From the NCBI RefSeq assembly GCF_900176515.1, contig NZ_FWXV01000001.1, forward strand, positions 186,001 to 250,000: a DNA stretch of 64,000 bases, written 5' to 3'. Made by a program: the position numbers and the translations under genes. The stretch comes from Kibdelosporangium aridum. GTDB lineage: Bacteria; Actinomycetota; Actinomycetes; Mycobacteriales; Pseudonocardiaceae. This document shows, piece by piece, positions 32,501 to 46,148 of this stretch (position 1 is the first letter of the stretch; every line of letters begins with the position of its first letter). The notes under the pieces were generated by a model. It was not told where the DNA came from. It saw only the letters and a list, made by a program, of their open reading frames with translations, and did no database searches.

Positions 32501-35500
32501 GTGGCCATCGGGGCACGCGACGAGCGCGGCCGCCGGGAACTGGGGGTGTACTCCCGTCCCGAAGATGACGTCGACGGGGCATGGATCCGGCACGCTACGG
32601 GCGCACTGAGCACAGTGGACCACCCGGCCACCGGTTCACTCACCGAATGGCCACCGGCCGGAGCCGAATCGGTCGAGATCGGCGACTTCTACGCCGACGC
32701 CGAGCGGCAGGGGTTCGCCTACGGCCCGGTCTTCCAAGGCATCCGGGCGGTGTGGCGCCGTGCCGACGAGGTCTTCGCCGAGATCGAGCTGCCTTCCGAC
32801 GCACACGCCGACGCCGCCCGGTTCGCAGTCCACCCGGCCCTGCTGGACGCCGCGTTGCAAGCGCTTGCGTTCGGCGACTTGGTCGAAGGTGGGTCCGCGG
32901 GCAAGCTGCCGTTCGCGTGGACAGATGTCACCGTGTTCGCCGTCAATGCCACATCCGCGAGGGTCCGGCTCGGCTCGGCGGGCACGGACGCGGTGTCGGT
33001 CCTGGTCGCCGACGGTGCGGGCGAACCTGTTGTGGAGATCGGTTCACTGACACTGCGCGCGCCGAGCCAGCAGCAGACCGACCCATACCGCGATGTCCTG
33101 TTCCGTGTGGACTGGCAGTCCATCCCGGCGCCAAGCGGGAACGCCGCGACGGAGTACATGGTGGTCCCGCACGAGAGCGGGGTCGATTTGACCACCGCGC
33201 TCGACCGGATGTTGCGGCGTGTCCAGGCATGGTTGGCCGACGATGCCTTGTCGGACACGAAGTTCGTGCTGCTCACCCGCGGTGCGGTGGCGGTCGGCGA
33301 CGACCCGGCACCCGACCCTGTGGCCGCGGGAGTGTGGGGTCTGCTGCGATCCGTCCGGGAGGAAAACCCCGGCCGGATCGCACAGATCGACGTCCTGGAT
33401 GGCACCGATGGCACTGAGTCGCTGGAGGCCGCGCTCGCCACGGGCGAACCCGAAATCGCCGTACGCGACGGGGAACTGTTCGCCCCACGCCTGGTACGGC
33501 ACGATTCGACTGCGACGCTGACTCCGCCAGACGGCCCATGGCGGCTGGAGAGCGCGGACAAGTCGACGCTGGCGAACCTCGCCCTGCTGCCATGCCCCGA
33601 GGTCATCGAACCCCTTGCGCCAGGTGAGGTTCGTGTCTCGGTGCGGGCCGCTGGCCTGAACTTCCGTGACGTGCTCAACGCACTGGGTATGTACCCGGGC
33701 GACGCCGGGCTGATCGGTGTCGAAGGCGCCGGAGTGATCACCGAGGTCGGGCCGGACGTCACAGGTTTCGCCGTCGGCGACCGAGTGCTCGGCCTGCTGC
33801 CGGGCGGGTTCGGTCCCATCGCGGTCACCGATGCCCGCACGGTCGCGCACATCCCGGAAGGCTGGACGTTCACCGAGGCAGCCTCGGTCCCGGTGGTGTT
33901 CCTGACCGCCTACTACGCCTTGCGTGACCTCGCTGACGTACAGGCAGGGGAGTCGCTGCTGGTCCACGCCGCCGCTGGCGGTGTCGGAATGGCCGCGGTG
34001 CAACTCGCCCGGCACTGGGGAATCGACGTCTTCGGCACCGCGAGTAAGTCCAAACAGGACACCCTGCGGGCGCTCGGGATCGCCGACGACCACCTCGCCT
34101 CGTCTCGCGACCTCGCCTTCGCCGAGAAGTTCCTCGACGTCACCGGTGGACGCGGTGTCGACGTCGTTCTGAACGCCTTGGCAAACGAGTTCGTCGACGC
34201 GTCCCTGCGCCTGCGGCCGCGCCGGTTCCTGGAGATGGGCAAGACCGACGTCCGCGAACCCGCAGAGGTCGCGGCCGCGCACGAAGGCGTGGCGTACCAC
34301 GCTTTCGACCTCGGTGACGCTGGCCCGCAGCGGATCGGCGAGATGCTGCGGGACGTGCTGGCTCTGTTCGCTGAAGGTGCGCTGAGCTTCCTGCCGATCC
34401 GGGTATGGGACGTCCGCCGTGGTGCGGAGGCTTTCCGTTTCGTCTCGCAGGCCAAGCACATCGGCAAGGTCGTACTCACAGTTCCCCGGTCCTTGGACTC
34501 TGCGGGAACGGTCCTGATCACCGGCGGTACAGGGACGCTTGGCGGGCTGGTCGCCCGGCATTTGGTCACCGAGCACGGTGTACAGGATCTTGTGCTGGCA
34601 AGCCGGAGCGGTCAGGCTCCCGAGCTTGAGGCGGAGCTGACCGGTCTTGGCGCGCGGGTCCGTGTGGAGGCCTGCGATATCGCCGACCGCGAGCAGTTGC
34701 GGGTACTTCTGGGCACGATCCCCGCGCTGACCGCGGTCGTGCACGCGGCCGGGGTTCTCGACGACGGTGTTGTTCCCGCGCTGGACCACGACCGTCTCAC
34801 CCGTGTCCTGCGCCCGAAGGCAGACGCGGCTCAGGCTTTGCACGAACTGACACGGCATCTTGATCTCGCGCAGTTCGTGATGTTCTCTTCTGGTGCGGGT
34901 GTCTTCGGCAGTCCAGGGCAGGGAAACTACGCCGCGGCAAACGCTTTCCTCGACGGTTTGGCCGAAGAGCGCCGCGGCGAGGGCTTGCCCGCTGTGGCCC
35001 TGGCTTGGGGACTGTGGGCGCAGGCCAGCGGTATGACCGCCGGGCTCAGCGAGACGGACCTGGCACGGATGGCCCGCAGCGGCAGCGGTGCCCTGTCCAC
35101 CGAGCAAGGCCTGGCGCTTTTCGACCACGGCCGAAACGGTCCATATGCGACATTGGTGCCCGCTCCGCTTCAGCCAGCCGCGCTGCGGGCCGAGGCGCAA
35201 GCGGGCACCCTGCCCGCGTTGCTGCGTGGGCTGGTGCGCACGGGCACGCGTCGTACGGCAGCGGCAGCCGTGCAGGGCAACGAGTTCGCCCGGCGGATGG
35301 CCGGACTGTCCGAAGTGGATCGCGAGCGGGCGCTGGTTGATCTTGTCCGGGCCGAAGCTGCTACAGTGCTGGCGTACGACTCGGCAGACCGGGTGCACGC
35401 GGACCGCGCGTTCAAGGAGCTCGGTTTCGATTCGCTCACCGCGATCGAACTGCGTAACCGGATCAGTGCCGCCACTGGCGTGAAACTGCCTGCCACCCTG

Positions 35501-38500
35501 GTTTTCGACTATCCAACGCCGGCCGTTCTCGGCCGGTTCCTCCGCGATCGGCTCGTCGGTCACCCGATAGGGAAAGGGGCACCCCCCACCCCCGAACCCA
35601 CCGGGCACACCGACGAGCCGATCGCAATCGTCGGCATGGCCTGCCGTCTGCCCGGCGGAGTCACCAATCCGGAGCAGCTCTGGGAAATGCTCGTCGCCGG
35701 GCAGGACGGGATCGGGCCGATGCCGTCCGACCGCGGCTGGGATGTCGAGCGTCTCTACGACGCCGACCCGGAGAAGCCCGGCACCATGTACACGGTCGAA
35801 GGCGGGTTCGTCGCCGGGGCCGCGGACTTCGACGCAGGGTTCTTCGGAATCTCTCCGCGTGAGGCGTTGGCCATCGACCCGCAGCAGCGGCTTCTGCTGG
35901 AAACCTCATGGGAGGCCCTGGAAAGCGCGGGCATCGACCCCTTGTCGCTGCGGGGTTCCTCCACTGGGGTGTTCGCAGGTGCAGGCGGTACCGACTACGC
36001 CAACCTCCTGAAGAACGCGCCTGCGGAAACCGAGATGCACATCCTGACCGGCACGGCAGGGGCCGTCGTGTCTGGCCGGATCTCTTACGTGTTCGGGCTG
36101 GAAGGCCCGGCGGTCACGGTGGACACGGCGTGTTCATCGTCATTGGTGGCCTTGCACCTGGCCGTGCAGGCGCTGCGGCAAGGCGAGTGCGACCTCGCGC
36201 TGGCCGGTGGTGTCACAGTGATGGCCACTCCTGCCACGTTCGTCGAGTTCAGCCGTCAGCGCGGCCTCGCCGCTGACGGCCGGTGCAAGCCTTTCGCTGA
36301 GGCCGCGGACGGCACCGGCTGGGGCGAAGGTGCTGGCATGCTCCTGGTGGAGCGGTTGTCGGACGCTCAGCGCAAGGGCCATCGAGTCCTGGCTGTGGTT
36401 CGCGGCAGTGCTGTCAATCAGGATGGTGCGTCGAATGGTTTGACGGCACCGAACGGTCCTTCGCAGCAACGCGTTATTCGCGCTGCGTTGGCGAGTGCTG
36501 GCCTGACTGCGTCTGATGTGGACGCTGTTGAGGCGCACGGCACGGGGACTTCGCTGGGCGATCCGATTGAGGCGCAGGCGCTGCTGGCGACTTATGGGCA
36601 GGATCGGGATCGGCCGTTGTGGCTGGGTTCGGTGAAGTCGAACATCGGTCACACGCAGGCAGCGGCGGGTGTCGCTGGTGTCATCAAGATGGTCATGGCG
36701 ATGCGGCACGGCCTGTTGCCGAAGACCTTGCACGTGGATGCTCCCTCGTCGCATGTGGACTGGTCGTCCGGTGCGGTGGAGTTGCTGACTGAGGCGCAGC
36801 CGTGGCCTGAGGTCGAGCGTCCTTGGCGTGCTGCCGTTTCGTCGTTCGGGATCAGCGGGACGAACGCGCACACGATCATCGAGCAGGCTCCCGAGCAGGA
36901 TCTTGAGGCCGTCTCGACGGTGCCTTCGGTTGTGCCGTGGGTGTTGTCGGCGAAGTCGGCCGCGGCCTTGCGAGGGCAGGCCGCGGCACTTCGTGATGTC
37001 GTCGGGGACGCGGCAGATGTGGCGTACTCCCTGGCGACGAGTCGGGCGGCGCTGGACCACCGCGCGGTCGTTCTCGGTGATCTTGCCGCTGGGTTGACTG
37101 CGTTGGCTGAGGGGACTGCGTCTCCGGATGTGGTCACCGGTGTGGTGAGTCCGGGCAAGACGGCGTTCTTGTTCACGGGTCAGGGTGCGCAGCGGGTGGG
37201 GATGGGGCGTGAGTTGTATGCCGAGTTCCCGGTGTTTGCTGAGGCTTTTGATGCTGTGTGTGAGTTGTTGCATCCGCGGTTGCGTGAGGTTGTTGACGGC
37301 GAGCGGGAGCTGTTGAATCAGACGGAGTTCGCTCAGGCTGGGTTGTTTGCCGTTGAGGTGGCGTTGTTCCGGTTGGTGGAGTCGTGGGGTGTTCGGCCTG
37401 ATTTCCTGATGGGCCACTCGATCGGTGAGATCTCTGCGGCTCACGTCGCTGGAGTCTTGTCCCTTGAGGACGCGTGCAAGCTTGTGTCGGCTCGTGGCCG
37501 TCTGATGCAGGCCTTGCCTGCGGGTGGGGCGATGGTTGCCATTGAGGCGACCGAGGATGAGATCGAGTCGACGGATGAGTTCGGGATTGCCGCGATCAAT
37601 GGCCCGAATTCGGTGGTGATTTCGGGTGTTGAGTCTGTTGTTCTTGGGGTGGCTGAGCAGTTTGCGGCGCGGGGTCGGAAGACGAAGCGTTTGCAGGTCA
37701 GTCATGCGTTCCATTCGCCGTTGATGGAGCCGATGCTTGCCGAGTTTGCTGAGGTGCTACGAGGACTGGAGTTCAGTGAGCCGCAGATTCCGGTCGTGTC
37801 GAACGTGACTGGTGGGCTGGCTACTGAGTTGGCTTCGCCGGAGTATTGGGTTTCGCATGTTCGCCAGGCTGTGCGGTTCGCGGATGGTGTGAAGACGCTG
37901 TCGGCGCAGGGTGTTTCGGCGTTCGTCGAGCTGGGGCCGGATGGTGTGTTGGCGGGGATGGCTCAGGGATGCGTGTCCGAGGGCCTGTTCGTGCCTGTGT
38001 TGCGCGGTGATCGGCCTGAGGTTCGTGCTGCGATTGGTGCGTTGGCCGCGTTGCACACCCGTGGTGTTTCCGTCGACTGGACGGCGCTGGTCAAGGGCAA
38101 GCGGGTCGACTTGCCGACCTACGCCTTCCAACACGAACGCTTCTGGCCAAGGGGTGTCACCACCGGTCAGGGAGACCTGACGGCCGCCGGGCTTGACGCG
38201 GCCGACCACCCGTTGCTGGGTGCCGCGGTCGAGGTCGCCGACGGCGAACTGGTGCTCACCGGACGCCTTGCCCTTGCCACGCACGGCTGGCTGGCCGACC
38301 ACGTGGTGCACGATCAGGCGCTGCTGCCTGGCACGGCCTTCGTGGAGCTGGCGTTGCAGGCCGGACGCAAGGCAGGCTGCGACAGGCTTGCTGAACTCAC
38401 CCTCGCCGCGCCGCTCGTGCTCCCGCAAAGCGGTGGCGTGCAGCTCCAGTTGGTGCTGAGTGCGGCCGACGAGAGCGGCGGACGTGACATCACGGTCTAC

Positions 38501-41500
38501 TCGCGGCGGGAACGCAACGGCTTGCCGGAGGAGTGGACACAGCACGCCACCGGTTCGCTAGTCGCCGGTTCACCGTCCGCCGCGAACGACCTGACCGCCT
38601 GGCCGCCTCCGGGCGCCGAGGCGATCGACGTCAACGGTTTCTACGACAGCTTCGGCGAAGGCTTCCGGTACGGGCCTGCTTTCCAAGGGCTGCGTGCCGC
38701 ATGGCGACTCGGTGACGACGTCTACACCGAGGTCGAACTCGCGGAGGAGGAACACGCCGAGGCGGCGCGGTGCGGCTTGCACCCGGCACTGCTCGACGCG
38801 GCACTGCACGGAATCGGGTTCGGCGACTTCGTCTCCGGTGCTGGGGCGGGCTCGTTGCCGTTCGCGTGGTCCGGGGTCACGGTGTTCGCCGCCGCTGCGA
38901 CCGCGCTGAGGGTCAAGCTCACCCCGGCAGGGACCGACACGGTTTCGGTGTTCGTCGCCGACAGCGAGGGCGAACCTGTGGCCGTGGTCGACTCGCTGGT
39001 GCTCCGGGCGGTGAGCGCGGAGTCGCTGCAGCAGACCAACGTCTCGCCGGACTCGTTGTGGACCCTGAACTGGGTCCCGCTCTCCGCAGACTCCACTGTG
39101 GACGCGCGAGTTGTCGTTGCGGAGGTCAGTGGTTCTGGTCCGGTCGATGTTGTGTCGTCGGTCCTGAACAGGGTGCAGGAGTGGCTTTCCGACTCGGACG
39201 ATGACGCGCGGTTGGTTGTGGTGACGCGCGGTGCGGTGGCGATCGAGCCCGGCGAACTCGTCCGGGATGTGCCCGCAGCCGGTGTGTGGGGCTTGGTGCG
39301 TTCGGTTCAGGCTGAGCACCCGGACCGGGTCGTGATCGTCGATGTGGATGACGATCCGCGCTCGATGGACGTGCTGGCCCGCGTGGCTGGTTCTGGTGAA
39401 CCGCAGGCCGCAGTCCGTGGCGGGGACGTGTTCGTGGCCCGGTTGGGCCGGGCGTCCACCCAGTTGGTTGCTCCGGCTGGTGCGTGGCGTTTGGACAGCG
39501 TGGGCAAGGGGACGCTGTCGAACCTGTCGCTGATCGAGTGGCCGGATGCCCAGCAGCCGTTGGGACCGTTGGATGTCCGGGTTGCGGTTCGTGCGGCGGG
39601 TGTGAACTTCCGTGACGTGCTTAATGCCTTGGGGATGTACCCGGGTGACGCCGGGTTGATGGGCATGGAAGGCGCTGGTGTGGTGCTGGAGGTTGGTCCG
39701 GAGGTTGCTGGCCTGGTGCCGGGTGACCGGGTGATGGGCCTGATCTCCGCGTCCTTCGGACCGGTGGCGATGGCTGACGCCCGAATGGTCACCCGGATGC
39801 CGGACGACTGGTCGTTCACGGACGCGGCCACAATCCCACTGGTCTTCCTGACGGCGTTCTATGCCTTGCGGGACCTGGCAGATGTGAAGTCCGGCGAGTC
39901 GGTCCTTGTGCACGCCGCTGCTGGTGGTGTGGGTATGGCTGCGGTCCAACTCGCCCAGCATTGGGGCATGCGGGTGTTCGGTACCGCGAGCCCGGGCAAG
40001 TGGGGCGCGGTCGGGTTGGCCGAGGAGAATCTCGCGTCGTCGCGGGACCTGGAGTTCGAGCAGAAGTTCCTTGCGGCGACCGACGGTCAGGGTGTCGATG
40101 TCGTGCTCGACGCGCTGTCCGGTGAGTTCGTCGACGCTTCACTGCGGTTGCTGCCGCGCGGCGGGCGTTTCATCGAGATGGGCAAGACCGATGTGCGCGA
40201 ACCGGACCAGGTGGCCCAGGAGTTCCCGGGCGTCCGGTACCGGTCTTTCGACCTGATCGAGGCTGGCCCGGACCGCGTCGGCGAGATGTGGACCGAACTG
40301 GCCGAACTGATCTCCGTCGGCGCGATTCGGCCGTTGCCGGTGCGGGTGTGGGATGTCCGGCAGGCGGTGGACGCGTTCCGGTTCATGTCTCAGGCCAAGC
40401 ACGTGGGCAAGGTCGTGCTCAGCCTGCCCCAGGCGTTGGACCCCGACGGCACGGTGTTGATCACCGGCGGGACCGGCAGCTTGGGCGGGTTGGTTGCACG
40501 CCGCCTGGTGGAGCAAGGGGTTCGTCGCCTGGTGCTGTTGAGCCGTCGAGGTGTGGCAGCGCCCGAACTGATCGAGGACCTGTCCGGTGCCGATGTGTCC
40601 GTGGTGGCGTGTGACGCGGCCGATCGTGATGCGTTGGCGGAGGTCATCAACGGCATCGACTCCTTGACCGCAGTCGTGCACACCGCTGGCGTGCTGGACG
40701 ACGGAGTGGTGGAGTCGTTGACACCGCAGCGGGTCGAGAAAGTGATGAGCCCGAAGGCGTTGGCAGCCTGGAACCTCCATGAGCTGACTCGTGATCTCGA
40801 CCTGGCGGAGTTCGTGGTGTTCTCCTCGGCCGCCGGGATCTTCGGCAACGCGGGACAGGCCAACTACTCCGCGGCGAACACGTTCCTGGACGGGCTGGCC
40901 GCACACCGGCGCGCCCTGGGTCTGCCGGGCTTGTCGCTCGCGTGGGGCTTGTGGGACCAGCAGGACGGCGGAATGGGCGCCGGGCTCGCAGCCGCGGACA
41001 AGGCCAGGACGTCCCGTTCCGGCAGCAGCGCCTTGAGCCCGGAGCAAGGCCTGGCGTTGTTCGACGTGACGCGGGCCCGAGCCGATGCCGTGCTGGTGCC
41101 AGCCCCGCTGGACCCGGCTTCGCTGCGGGACGAGACCGTGCCACCGCTCCTGAGGGCGTTGGCACAGCGGACCATTCGCCGTGCTGCCTCAGGAAAGGCG
41201 GGCAACGACGGTTCGCTCGTCCGGCAGCTGGCCGGGCTGGCCCAGGCGGAGCAGGACAAGCAGCTCACCGATCTGGTGCGGAGCAACGCGGCCATCGTCC
41301 TCGGTTACGACTCGCCCGACCGCATCGAGCCGGCGCAGGCGTTCAAGGACCTCGGGTTCGACTCGCTGACTTCGGTCGAGTTGCGCAACCGGCTCGCCGC
41401 CGCCGTCGGCACGAAACTGCCGGCCACGTTGATCTTCGACTACCCCAACCCGGCGGCGCTCGGTGCGTACCTGCGTACCGAACTGCTTGGCAAGCAGGAA

Positions 41501-44500
41501 CAACCGGCACCTACGGCCCACAAGGTCGCGGTGGTCGCGGACGACCCGATCGCGATCGTCGGCATGGCCTGCCGGTTCCCCGGCGGGGTGAGCACGCCGG
41601 AGGAGTTCTGGGACCTGCTGGTCAACGGCCGGGACGCGATCACACAGTTCCCAGCCGACCGCGGCTGGGACATCGCCACGCTGTACCACCCCGACCCGGC
41701 ACACCAGGGCACGACCTACACCGTCGACGGCGGGTTCATCCGGGACGCCACCGAGTTCGACGCCGGCTTCTTCGGCGTCTCGCCACGGGAAGCCCTGGCG
41801 ATGGACCCGCAGCAGCGGCTGTTGCTGGAGACCGCGTGGGAGGCGTTCGAACGCGCCGGACTGGACGTGACGAGCTTGCGCGGCAGCGCGACCGGCGTGT
41901 TCGCGGGAACGATGGGACAGGACTACGCCAGCGTTCTGCAGAACGCCCCGGCGGAGACCGAGGCACACGCGCTCACGGGCAACGCCGCTTCCATTGTGTC
42001 CGGCCGGATCGCCTACAGCCTCGGGCTGGAAGGACCGGCCGTCACTGTGGACACCGCGTGCTCGTCCTCTCTTGTCGCATTGCACCTGGCGATCCAGGCG
42101 TTGCGCAACGGAGAGTGCGACCTCGCGTTGGCCGGTGGGGTCACCGTCATGTCCACACCGGCGGCCTTTGTGGACTTCAGCAGGCAACGCGGGCTGGCCA
42201 AGGACGGCCGGTGCAAGCCCTTCGCGGCGGGCGCCGACGGGACCAGTTGGGGTGAGGGCGCGGGATTGCTGGTTGTCGAACGGCTGTCAGACGCTCGCAG
42301 GAACGGTCACCAGGTCCTGGCGCTCGTGCGAGGCAGCGCGATCAACCAGGACGGTGCGTCGAACGGCCTCACGGCACCGAACGGACCGTCGCAGCAGCGC
42401 GTGATCCGGCAGGCACTCGCCGGTGCCGGGCTCTCACCGTCTGATGTGGACGCGGTGGAGGCACACGGCACGGGAACCGCGCTCGGCGACCCGATCGAGG
42501 CGCACGCGCTGCTGGCCACCTACGGCCAGGACCGGGATCGGCCGCTCTGGCTCGGCTCGGTGAAGTCCAACCTTGGCCACACCCAGGCCGCGGCCGGTGT
42601 CGCGGGCATCATCAAGATGGTCATGGCGATGCGCCACGGCGTGCTGCCGAAGACGCTGCACGTGGACGAGCCGTCGCCGCACGTCGACTGGTCCTCCGGT
42701 GCGGTGGAACTGCTCACCGACGCCCAGCAGTGGCCGAAGAACGACCGGCCACGCCGTGCCGCGGTGTCCTCGTTCGGCATCAGCGGCACCAACGCCCACA
42801 CAGTGATCGAAGAAGCCCCCGACGCCCCTGCCACTGTCACGGTGACCGACCGGACCTTGGTGCCATGGGTGCTTTCCGGCAAGTCGGTGGACGCGGTCCG
42901 CAGCCAGGCCGTCAAACTGCGGGCCAGGGTGCTCGACGACCCCGAGCTCGGCAGCGTTGACGTCGGCTGGTCGCTGGCCACATCCCGCGCCGCACTCGAA
43001 CACCGCGCAGTGGTTCTGGCCGCGGACGCGACCAGCGCCATCGCCGAACTCACCGCGCTGGCGGACGGAACGTCCTCGCCCGGAGTGGTGGAAGGCACTG
43101 TCGCCAAGGGCAAACTGGCGTTCTTGTTCACCGGGCAGGGTGCTCAGCGGATCGGGATGGGCCGTGAGCTGTACGCCGAGTTCCCGGTCTTCGCCGAAGC
43201 CTTCGACGCTGCTTGCGCCCTGCTGCATCCACAGGTGCGGGAGGTCATCGCAGGTGAGCCGGATCTGCTGAACCAGACGGAATTCGCGCAGGCGGCGTTG
43301 TTCGCGGTCGAGGTTGCGTTGTTCCGCTTGGTCGAGTCCTGGGGTGTGCGTCCGGACTTCCTGATGGGCCACTCGATCGGTGAGATCTCCGCGGCGCATG
43401 TCGCTGGCGTGTTCTCGCTTGAGGACGCCTGCAAACTGGTTGCCGCGCGCGGTCGGCTCATGCAGGCCCTACCGTCTGGCGGAGCGATGGTCGCGATCGA
43501 AGCGACCGAGGACGAGATCGACACCACCGACGAGTTCGGGATCGCCGCGATCAACGGCCCGAAGTCCGTGGTGATCTCGGGCGTTGAGGACGCCGTCCTC
43601 GCTGTGGCCGAGAAGTTCTCAGCGCAGGGCCGTAGGACCAAGCGTCTGACGGTGAGCCACGCGTTCCACTCGCCGTTGATGGAGCCGATGCTGGCCGATT
43701 TCGCCGAGGTGTTGCGCGAAATCAGCTTCAGCGAACCGACGATTCCGGTTGTTTCCAACGTGACCGGAGCACTCGACTCGGACGTGACCACGCCGGAGTA
43801 TTGGGTTTCCCATGTGCGTCAGGCAGTTCGGTTCGCCGACGGCATCCAGACTCTGGCCGCAGCTGGCGTCACCGAGTTCCTCGAGCTGGGTCCGGACGGT
43901 GTCCTGTCGACGATGGCCCGCGACTGCCTGCCTGAGGAGACGGACTTCGCCTTCAGCTCGGCACTGCGTGGCGAGCGCCCTGAAATCCAGACTCTGCTGA
44001 CCGCGCTCGGCAAGCTGTGGGTGCGAGGTGCGGAGCTGGACTGGACGGCCGTCTTCGGTCCGGCCAACCGCGTGGACCTGCCCACGTACGCTTTCCAGCG
44101 CCAGCGGTACTGGCTCGACGCGCCTGCCCCGAAGCCGCGGGAGTCCGAAGTGGACTCGATGTTCTGGGCGGCGGTCGAGGAACAGGACCTGGCATCCCTG
44201 GCCGACACCCTGGCCGTCGACGTCGACCAGCCACTCAGCGAAGTGCTTCCGGCGATGGCCGCGTGGCGGCGCCGGCAGCGTGATGAGTCCATTGTGGATG
44301 AGCTGCGCTATCAGGTCACCTGGCAGTCCTTGTCGGACAACTCGGCTGCACTGCGGGGCCGTTGGCTCTTGGTGCTTCCCGAGGACGGCCATCCGCTGGC
44401 CAAGGCGTTCGGCGACCACGCGGACACCGTCGTACTTCCCGAAAAGCCGGACCGGACGATGTTTGCCGACGTCACCGCCGACTACACGGGCGTGGCGATG

Positions 44501-46123
44501 GTCGTCGCGGCAGGTGAACGTGGCGCGACCGACAGCCTCCTGGCCGTGCAAGCGCTTGGCGACAGCGGGATCAACGCGCCGCTGTGGTTGCTGACCCAGG
44601 GCGCGGTCTCGGTGGGCCACGGCGATCGGCTCACCGACCCGGTGCAGGCGCAGGTCTGGGGACTGGGCCGGGTGGTCGGGCTCGAGCACCCGGAGCGATG
44701 GGGTGGCTTGCTCGACCTGCCTGGTGACCTCGACGAGCAGGCGGCGGCACGGGTTCTGGACGTGCTCGCCGCGGATGGTCCGGAAGACCAGCTCGCTGTG
44801 CGGTCCACGGGCGTCTTCGCCCGGCGGCTGATCCGAGCGGCGAGGCGGACGGCGGCCAAGTGGTCGCCGAGCGGCACAGTGCTGATCACGGGCGGGACTG
44901 GCGCGCTCGGTGGGGAAGTGGCCCGGTGGGCGGCCCGCGAGGGCGCGAAACACCTGGTGCTCACCAGCCGTCGAGGTGCCGCGGCGCCCGGTGCCACGGA
45001 ACTCGCCGACGAACTGCGTGAGCTCGGCGTCGCGGTCACGCTCGCCGCGTGTGACATGGCCGACCGGGACGCGGTAGCCGCGCTGGTCAACGAATGCGGA
45101 CCGGACCTGACGGCCGTGGTGCACGCGGCCGGGGTGTCCCAGTCGGCGCCACTGACCGACACGACGCCGGACGAGTTCGCGGCGGTCGTCGCCGGCAAGG
45201 TCGCCGGCGCGGTGCACCTGCATGAACTGACCCGTGAGCTGGACGCGTTCGTGGTCTTCTCCTCGATCGCCGGAATCTGGGGCAGCGCAGGGCAAAGCGG
45301 TTACGCGGCAGCGAACGCGGCACTGGACGCGTTGATCGAGCAACGCCGGGCAGACGGCCTTCCCGGCACAGCGCTGGCGTGGGGACCGTGGGCAGGCGGC
45401 GGCATGGCCGCGGGCGACGGCGGCGCGCAACTGGCCAGGATGGGACTGTCCGGGCTGGCACCCGAGCGGGCGATCACCGCATTGGCCAGGTCAGTCGGCG
45501 CCGCGGACGCGACGGTGACCGTGGCCGACGTGGACTGGTCACGATTCCTGCCGGTCTTCACCGCCGCACGCCCGGCACAGCTGTTCAGCAGCCTGCCGGA
45601 GGCGGCGACCGAACCAGTCGACGAGGCGGTGACCGGCCGTAAGGCGGAACTGGCGGCAATGGCGCCAGCCGACCTGCAGCGCACCTTGCTGGACTTGGTC
45701 CGTGCCGAGACCGCGGTCGTGCTGGGGCTGCCGGGCGCCAACGCGGTGGAACCGGCGCGGCAGTTCCGTGACCTCGGCATGGATTCGGTCACCTCGGTGG
45801 AACTGCGCGACCGGCTCGCCACAGTCTCAGGTGTCCGGTTGCCCGCGACCGTCGTCTTCGACTACCCGACGCCGGACGACCTCGTGGCCAACCTGGCCGC
45901 CGAGATCACCGGTGACAGCGACGAGACCGACGAGGACGCCCAGCTGCGCAAGGCGCTGGCCAAGCTCAGCCCCGCAGCGCTGCGGGAAGCCGGACTCGAA
46001 GGCACTCTGCTGCGGCTGGCCGGGATGCCGGCCGCGGACGCCGAGGAGGAGTCCGGCGAAGAGGACCTCGACTCGATGGACCTGGACAACCTGGTGCGGA
46101 TCGCGCTCGACGGCAATTCCTGA
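29528..46123 (+). CDS. Type I modular polyketide synthase PKS2: modules 4-6
   Basis: This 5531-residue multienzyme carries three malonyl-extending modules. Domain order with rough residues: docking coiled coil 1-33, KS4 34-458, AT4 557-840, DH4 906-1185, ER4 1336-1650, KR4 1658-1833, ACP4 1920-2010, KS5 2028-2455, AT5 2543-2850, DH5 2889-3168, ER5 3316-3634, KR5 3640-3812, ACP5 3896-3990, KS6 4004-4430, AT6 4530-4825, KR6 5116-5290, ACP6 5371-5460, docking 5465-5531. All KS domains have TACSSS. All ATs have GHSIGE and HAFH (malonyl-CoA). The GTG start at 29528 follows agaggtggg, 8 bp upstream. Two fully reducing modules lay down a saturated four-carbon stretch, and module 6 begins the polyol. 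PKS3 starts 25 bp downstream, so the two are probably one transcript. Confidence 0.97.
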   Translation: MSNEQRLRDYLKRVTTDLAQTRQRLQAAEAADAEPIAIVGIACRFPGGVRSAEDLWALVRDGGDAISPFPADRGWDLAELYDEDPDQPGTSYVREGGFLYDAADFDAEFFGISPREALAMDPQQRLLLEVSWEALERAGIVPDTLRGSRTGVFSGVAYFDYLNRFTDAEMPPDLEGFVGNGNVGSMASGRIAYTFGLEGPTLTVDTACSSSLVTLHLAVQALRSGECDMALAGGVTVMPSPATFQDFSRQRGLARDARVKAFGEGADGTIMSEGVGMLLVERLSDAQRNGHTVLAVVRGTAVNSDGASSGLTAPNGPSQQRVIRAALANARLQPSDVDAVEAHGTGTSLGDPIEAQALISAYGQDRDRPLFLGSVKSNIGHTQAAAGAAGLIKMVMAIRHGVLPRTLHVSEPSSHVDWSAGSVEVLTDARDWPETGNPRRAGISSFGMSGTNAHAVIEQAPDQEARVVERRVPSTVPWVLSGKTPEALRGQAANLRSVATSEDLAGIAASLVSTRAALEQRAVVLGDSRDSLLEALDALAEGRSTADVITGSVVRGKTAFLFTGQGAQRVGMGRELYAEFPVFAEAFDAACALLDARVRDVVAGEPEALNQTEFAQAALFAVEVALFRLVESWGVRPDFLMGHSIGEISAAHVAGVLSLEDACTLVSARGRLMQALPSGGAMVAIEATEDEIETTGEFGIAAINGPKSVVISGVESAVLAVAEKFSAQGRKTKRLAVSHAFHSPLMEPMLTEFAEVLRGLTFNEPRIPVVSNVTGALATELTSPEYWVSHVRQAVRFVDGVQTLAEQGVTAFLELGPDGVLTALAQGCLPEADAVFTSVLRSDRPEVRTAIGAMGALYTRGVAVNWTALVNETCVELPTYAFQRARFWFDPPKTGGRSAATGLGLAATGHPLLGAAIELATDDETVLTGRLSLSTHPWLAEHAVNGQVLLPGTAFVELAVQAGDRAGCPRLDELIIEAPLVLPENGGVRLQVAIGARDERGRRELGVYSRPEDDVDGAWIRHATGALSTVDHPATGSLTEWPPAGAESVEIGDFYADAERQGFAYGPVFQGIRAVWRRADEVFAEIELPSDAHADAARFAVHPALLDAALQALAFGDLVEGGSAGKLPFAWTDVTVFAVNATSARVRLGSAGTDAVSVLVADGAGEPVVEIGSLTLRAPSQQQTDPYRDVLFRVDWQSIPAPSGNAATEYMVVPHESGVDLTTALDRMLRRVQAWLADDALSDTKFVLLTRGAVAVGDDPAPDPVAAGVWGLLRSVREENPGRIAQIDVLDGTDGTESLEAALATGEPEIAVRDGELFAPRLVRHDSTATLTPPDGPWRLESADKSTLANLALLPCPEVIEPLAPGEVRVSVRAAGLNFRDVLNALGMYPGDAGLIGVEGAGVITEVGPDVTGFAVGDRVLGLLPGGFGPIAVTDARTVAHIPEGWTFTEAASVPVVFLTAYYALRDLADVQAGESLLVHAAAGGVGMAAVQLARHWGIDVFGTASKSKQDTLRALGIADDHLASSRDLAFAEKFLDVTGGRGVDVVLNALANEFVDASLRLRPRRFLEMGKTDVREPAEVAAAHEGVAYHAFDLGDAGPQRIGEMLRDVLALFAEGALSFLPIRVWDVRRGAEAFRFVSQAKHIGKVVLTVPRSLDSAGTVLITGGTGTLGGLVARHLVTEHGVQDLVLASRSGQAPELEAELTGLGARVRVEACDIADREQLRVLLGTIPALTAVVHAAGVLDDGVVPALDHDRLTRVLRPKADAAQALHELTRHLDLAQFVMFSSGAGVFGSPGQGNYAAANAFLDGLAEERRGEGLPAVALAWGLWAQASGMTAGLSETDLARMARSGSGALSTEQGLALFDHGRNGPYATLVPAPLQPAALRAEAQAGTLPALLRGLVRTGTRRTAAAAVQGNEFARRMAGLSEVDRERALVDLVRAEAATVLAYDSADRVHADRAFKELGFDSLTAIELRNRISAATGVKLPATLVFDYPTPAVLGRFLRDRLVGHPIGKGAPPTPEPTGHTDEPIAIVGMACRLPGGVTNPEQLWEMLVAGQDGIGPMPSDRGWDVERLYDADPEKPGTMYTVEGGFVAGAADFDAGFFGISPREALAIDPQQRLLLETSWEALESAGIDPLSLRGSSTGVFAGAGGTDYANLLKNAPAETEMHILTGTAGAVVSGRISYVFGLEGPAVTVDTACSSSLVALHLAVQALRQGECDLALAGGVTVMATPATFVEFSRQRGLAADGRCKPFAEAADGTGWGEGAGMLLVERLSDAQRKGHRVLAVVRGSAVNQDGASNGLTAPNGPSQQRVIRAALASAGLTASDVDAVEAHGTGTSLGDPIEAQALLATYGQDRDRPLWLGSVKSNIGHTQAAAGVAGVIKMVMAMRHGLLPKTLHVDAPSSHVDWSSGAVELLTEAQPWPEVERPWRAAVSSFGISGTNAHTIIEQAPEQDLEAVSTVPSVVPWVLSAKSAAALRGQAAALRDVVGDAADVAYSLATSRAALDHRAVVLGDLAAGLTALAEGTASPDVVTGVVSPGKTAFLFTGQGAQRVGMGRELYAEFPVFAEAFDAVCELLHPRLREVVDGERELLNQTEFAQAGLFAVEVALFRLVESWGVRPDFLMGHSIGEISAAHVAGVLSLEDACKLVSARGRLMQALPAGGAMVAIEATEDEIESTDEFGIAAINGPNSVVISGVESVVLGVAEQFAARGRKTKRLQVSHAFHSPLMEPMLAEFAEVLRGLEFSEPQIPVVSNVTGGLATELASPEYWVSHVRQAVRFADGVKTLSAQGVSAFVELGPDGVLAGMAQGCVSEGLFVPVLRGDRPEVRAAIGALAALHTRGVSVDWTALVKGKRVDLPTYAFQHERFWPRGVTTGQGDLTAAGLDAADHPLLGAAVEVADGELVLTGRLALATHGWLADHVVHDQALLPGTAFVELALQAGRKAGCDRLAELTLAAPLVLPQSGGVQLQLVLSAADESGGRDITVYSRRERNGLPEEWTQHATGSLVAGSPSAANDLTAWPPPGAEAIDVNGFYDSFGEGFRYGPAFQGLRAAWRLGDDVYTEVELAEEEHAEAARCGLHPALLDAALHGIGFGDFVSGAGAGSLPFAWSGVTVFAAAATALRVKLTPAGTDTVSVFVADSEGEPVAVVDSLVLRAVSAESLQQTNVSPDSLWTLNWVPLSADSTVDARVVVAEVSGSGPVDVVSSVLNRVQEWLSDSDDDARLVVVTRGAVAIEPGELVRDVPAAGVWGLVRSVQAEHPDRVVIVDVDDDPRSMDVLARVAGSGEPQAAVRGGDVFVARLGRASTQLVAPAGAWRLDSVGKGTLSNLSLIEWPDAQQPLGPLDVRVAVRAAGVNFRDVLNALGMYPGDAGLMGMEGAGVVLEVGPEVAGLVPGDRVMGLISASFGPVAMADARMVTRMPDDWSFTDAATIPLVFLTAFYALRDLADVKSGESVLVHAAAGGVGMAAVQLAQHWGMRVFGTASPGKWGAVGLAEENLASSRDLEFEQKFLAATDGQGVDVVLDALSGEFVDASLRLLPRGGRFIEMGKTDVREPDQVAQEFPGVRYRSFDLIEAGPDRVGEMWTELAELISVGAIRPLPVRVWDVRQAVDAFRFMSQAKHVGKVVLSLPQALDPDGTVLITGGTGSLGGLVARRLVEQGVRRLVLLSRRGVAAPELIEDLSGADVSVVACDAADRDALAEVINGIDSLTAVVHTAGVLDDGVVESLTPQRVEKVMSPKALAAWNLHELTRDLDLAEFVVFSSAAGIFGNAGQANYSAANTFLDGLAAHRRALGLPGLSLAWGLWDQQDGGMGAGLAAADKARTSRSGSSALSPEQGLALFDVTRARADAVLVPAPLDPASLRDETVPPLLRALAQRTIRRAASGKAGNDGSLVRQLAGLAQAEQDKQLTDLVRSNAAIVLGYDSPDRIEPAQAFKDLGFDSLTSVELRNRLAAAVGTKLPATLIFDYPNPAALGAYLRTELLGKQEQPAPTAHKVAVVADDPIAIVGMACRFPGGVSTPEEFWDLLVNGRDAITQFPADRGWDIATLYHPDPAHQGTTYTVDGGFIRDATEFDAGFFGVSPREALAMDPQQRLLLETAWEAFERAGLDVTSLRGSATGVFAGTMGQDYASVLQNAPAETEAHALTGNAASIVSGRIAYSLGLEGPAVTVDTACSSSLVALHLAIQALRNGECDLALAGGVTVMSTPAAFVDFSRQRGLAKDGRCKPFAAGADGTSWGEGAGLLVVERLSDARRNGHQVLALVRGSAINQDGASNGLTAPNGPSQQRVIRQALAGAGLSPSDVDAVEAHGTGTALGDPIEAHALLATYGQDRDRPLWLGSVKSNLGHTQAAAGVAGIIKMVMAMRHGVLPKTLHVDEPSPHVDWSSGAVELLTDAQQWPKNDRPRRAAVSSFGISGTNAHTVIEEAPDAPATVTVTDRTLVPWVLSGKSVDAVRSQAVKLRARVLDDPELGSVDVGWSLATSRAALEHRAVVLAADATSAIAELTALADGTSSPGVVEGTVAKGKLAFLFTGQGAQRIGMGRELYAEFPVFAEAFDAACALLHPQVREVIAGEPDLLNQTEFAQAALFAVEVALFRLVESWGVRPDFLMGHSIGEISAAHVAGVFSLEDACKLVAARGRLMQALPSGGAMVAIEATEDEIDTTDEFGIAAINGPKSVVISGVEDAVLAVAEKFSAQGRRTKRLTVSHAFHSPLMEPMLADFAEVLREISFSEPTIPVVSNVTGALDSDVTTPEYWVSHVRQAVRFADGIQTLAAAGVTEFLELGPDGVLSTMARDCLPEETDFAFSSALRGERPEIQTLLTALGKLWVRGAELDWTAVFGPANRVDLPTYAFQRQRYWLDAPAPKPRESEVDSMFWAAVEEQDLASLADTLAVDVDQPLSEVLPAMAAWRRRQRDESIVDELRYQVTWQSLSDNSAALRGRWLLVLPEDGHPLAKAFGDHADTVVLPEKPDRTMFADVTADYTGVAMVVAAGERGATDSLLAVQALGDSGINAPLWLLTQGAVSVGHGDRLTDPVQAQVWGLGRVVGLEHPERWGGLLDLPGDLDEQAAARVLDVLAADGPEDQLAVRSTGVFARRLIRAARRTAAKWSPSGTVLITGGTGALGGEVARWAAREGAKHLVLTSRRGAAAPGATELADELRELGVAVTLAACDMADRDAVAALVNECGPDLTAVVHAAGVSQSAPLTDTTPDEFAAVVAGKVAGAVHLHELTRELDAFVVFSSIAGIWGSAGQSGYAAANAALDALIEQRRADGLPGTALAWGPWAGGGMAAGDGGAQLARMGLSGLAPERAITALARSVGAADATVTVADVDWSRFLPVFTAARPAQLFSSLPEAATEPVDEAVTGRKAELAAMAPADLQRTLLDLVRAETAVVLGLPGANAVEPARQFRDLGMDSVTSVELRDRLATVSGVRLPATVVFDYPTPDDLVANLAAEITGDSDETDEDAQLRKALAKLSPAALREAGLEGTLLRLAGMPAADAEEESGEEDLDSMDLDNLVRIALDGNS
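29626..35560 (+). other. PKS module 4: KS-AT(malonyl)-DH-ER-KR-ACP
   Basis: KS4 has active Cys208. AT4 carries GHSIGE and HAFH. DH4 has H-A-V-N-G-x4-P and [11 protein letters not shown]4 has the NADPH loop [13 protein letters not shown], and KR4 has LDD. The module is fully reducing, with predicted product CH2-CH2. Carrier Ser codon is 35432-35434. Confidence 0.92.
35611..41500 (+). other. PKS module 5: KS-AT(malonyl)-DH(variant)-ER-KR-ACP
   Basis: AT5 has HAFH. DH5 keeps catalytic His2925 and the second-site Asp (HPALLDAAL), but the motif Gly is Asp2929 (H-V-V-H-D-x4-P, codon 38312-38314). ER5 ([13 protein letters not shown]) and KR5 (LDD, B1) look intact. If DH5 works the product is CH2-CH2. 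If not, ER5 is idle and a hydroxyl remains. Confidence 0.88.
37157..37495 (+). repeat. AT5 segment nearly identical to AT9 (copy A)
   Basis: About 340 bp differ from 56205-56543 at only around seven positions by eye, including at synonymous sites. The stretch uses many T/G-ending codons (ttg, gtt, ggt), unlike the flanking GC-ending codons. This suggests a recent conversion tract. Confidence 0.8.
41539..45905 (+). other. PKS module 6: KS-AT(malonyl)-KR(A1)-ACP
   Basis: AT6 has GHSIGE/HAFH. There is no DH; a dimerisation element ([10 protein letters not shown]) precedes the KR. KR6 lacks LDD and has Trp eight residues before the catalytic Tyr with Gln at minus three (W-G-S-A-G-Q-S-G-Y), the A1 type giving an L-hydroxyl. 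The ACP motif is LGMDSV. Confidence 0.9.
45920..46120 (+). other. PKS2 C-terminal docking domain
   Basis: An acidic stretch ([11 protein letters not shown]) is followed by [11 protein letters not shown] at the extreme C-terminus. This differs from the DEIF-type tails of PKS1 and PKS3. Its partner should be the PKS3 N-terminus ([18 protein letters not shown]). Confidence 0.72.
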
Positions 46124-46148
46124 CGACCACAGCTTTCTGGGGATGATG

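Noticed and set aside
45702..46148. In-frame upstream extension of PKS3 overlapping the end of PKS2
   Set aside because: The extension is Arg/Ser/Pro-rich out-of-frame translation of ACP6. The PKS3 docking sequence begins only at the ATG cluster 46143-46149, which has a nearby gggg Shine-Dalgarno.
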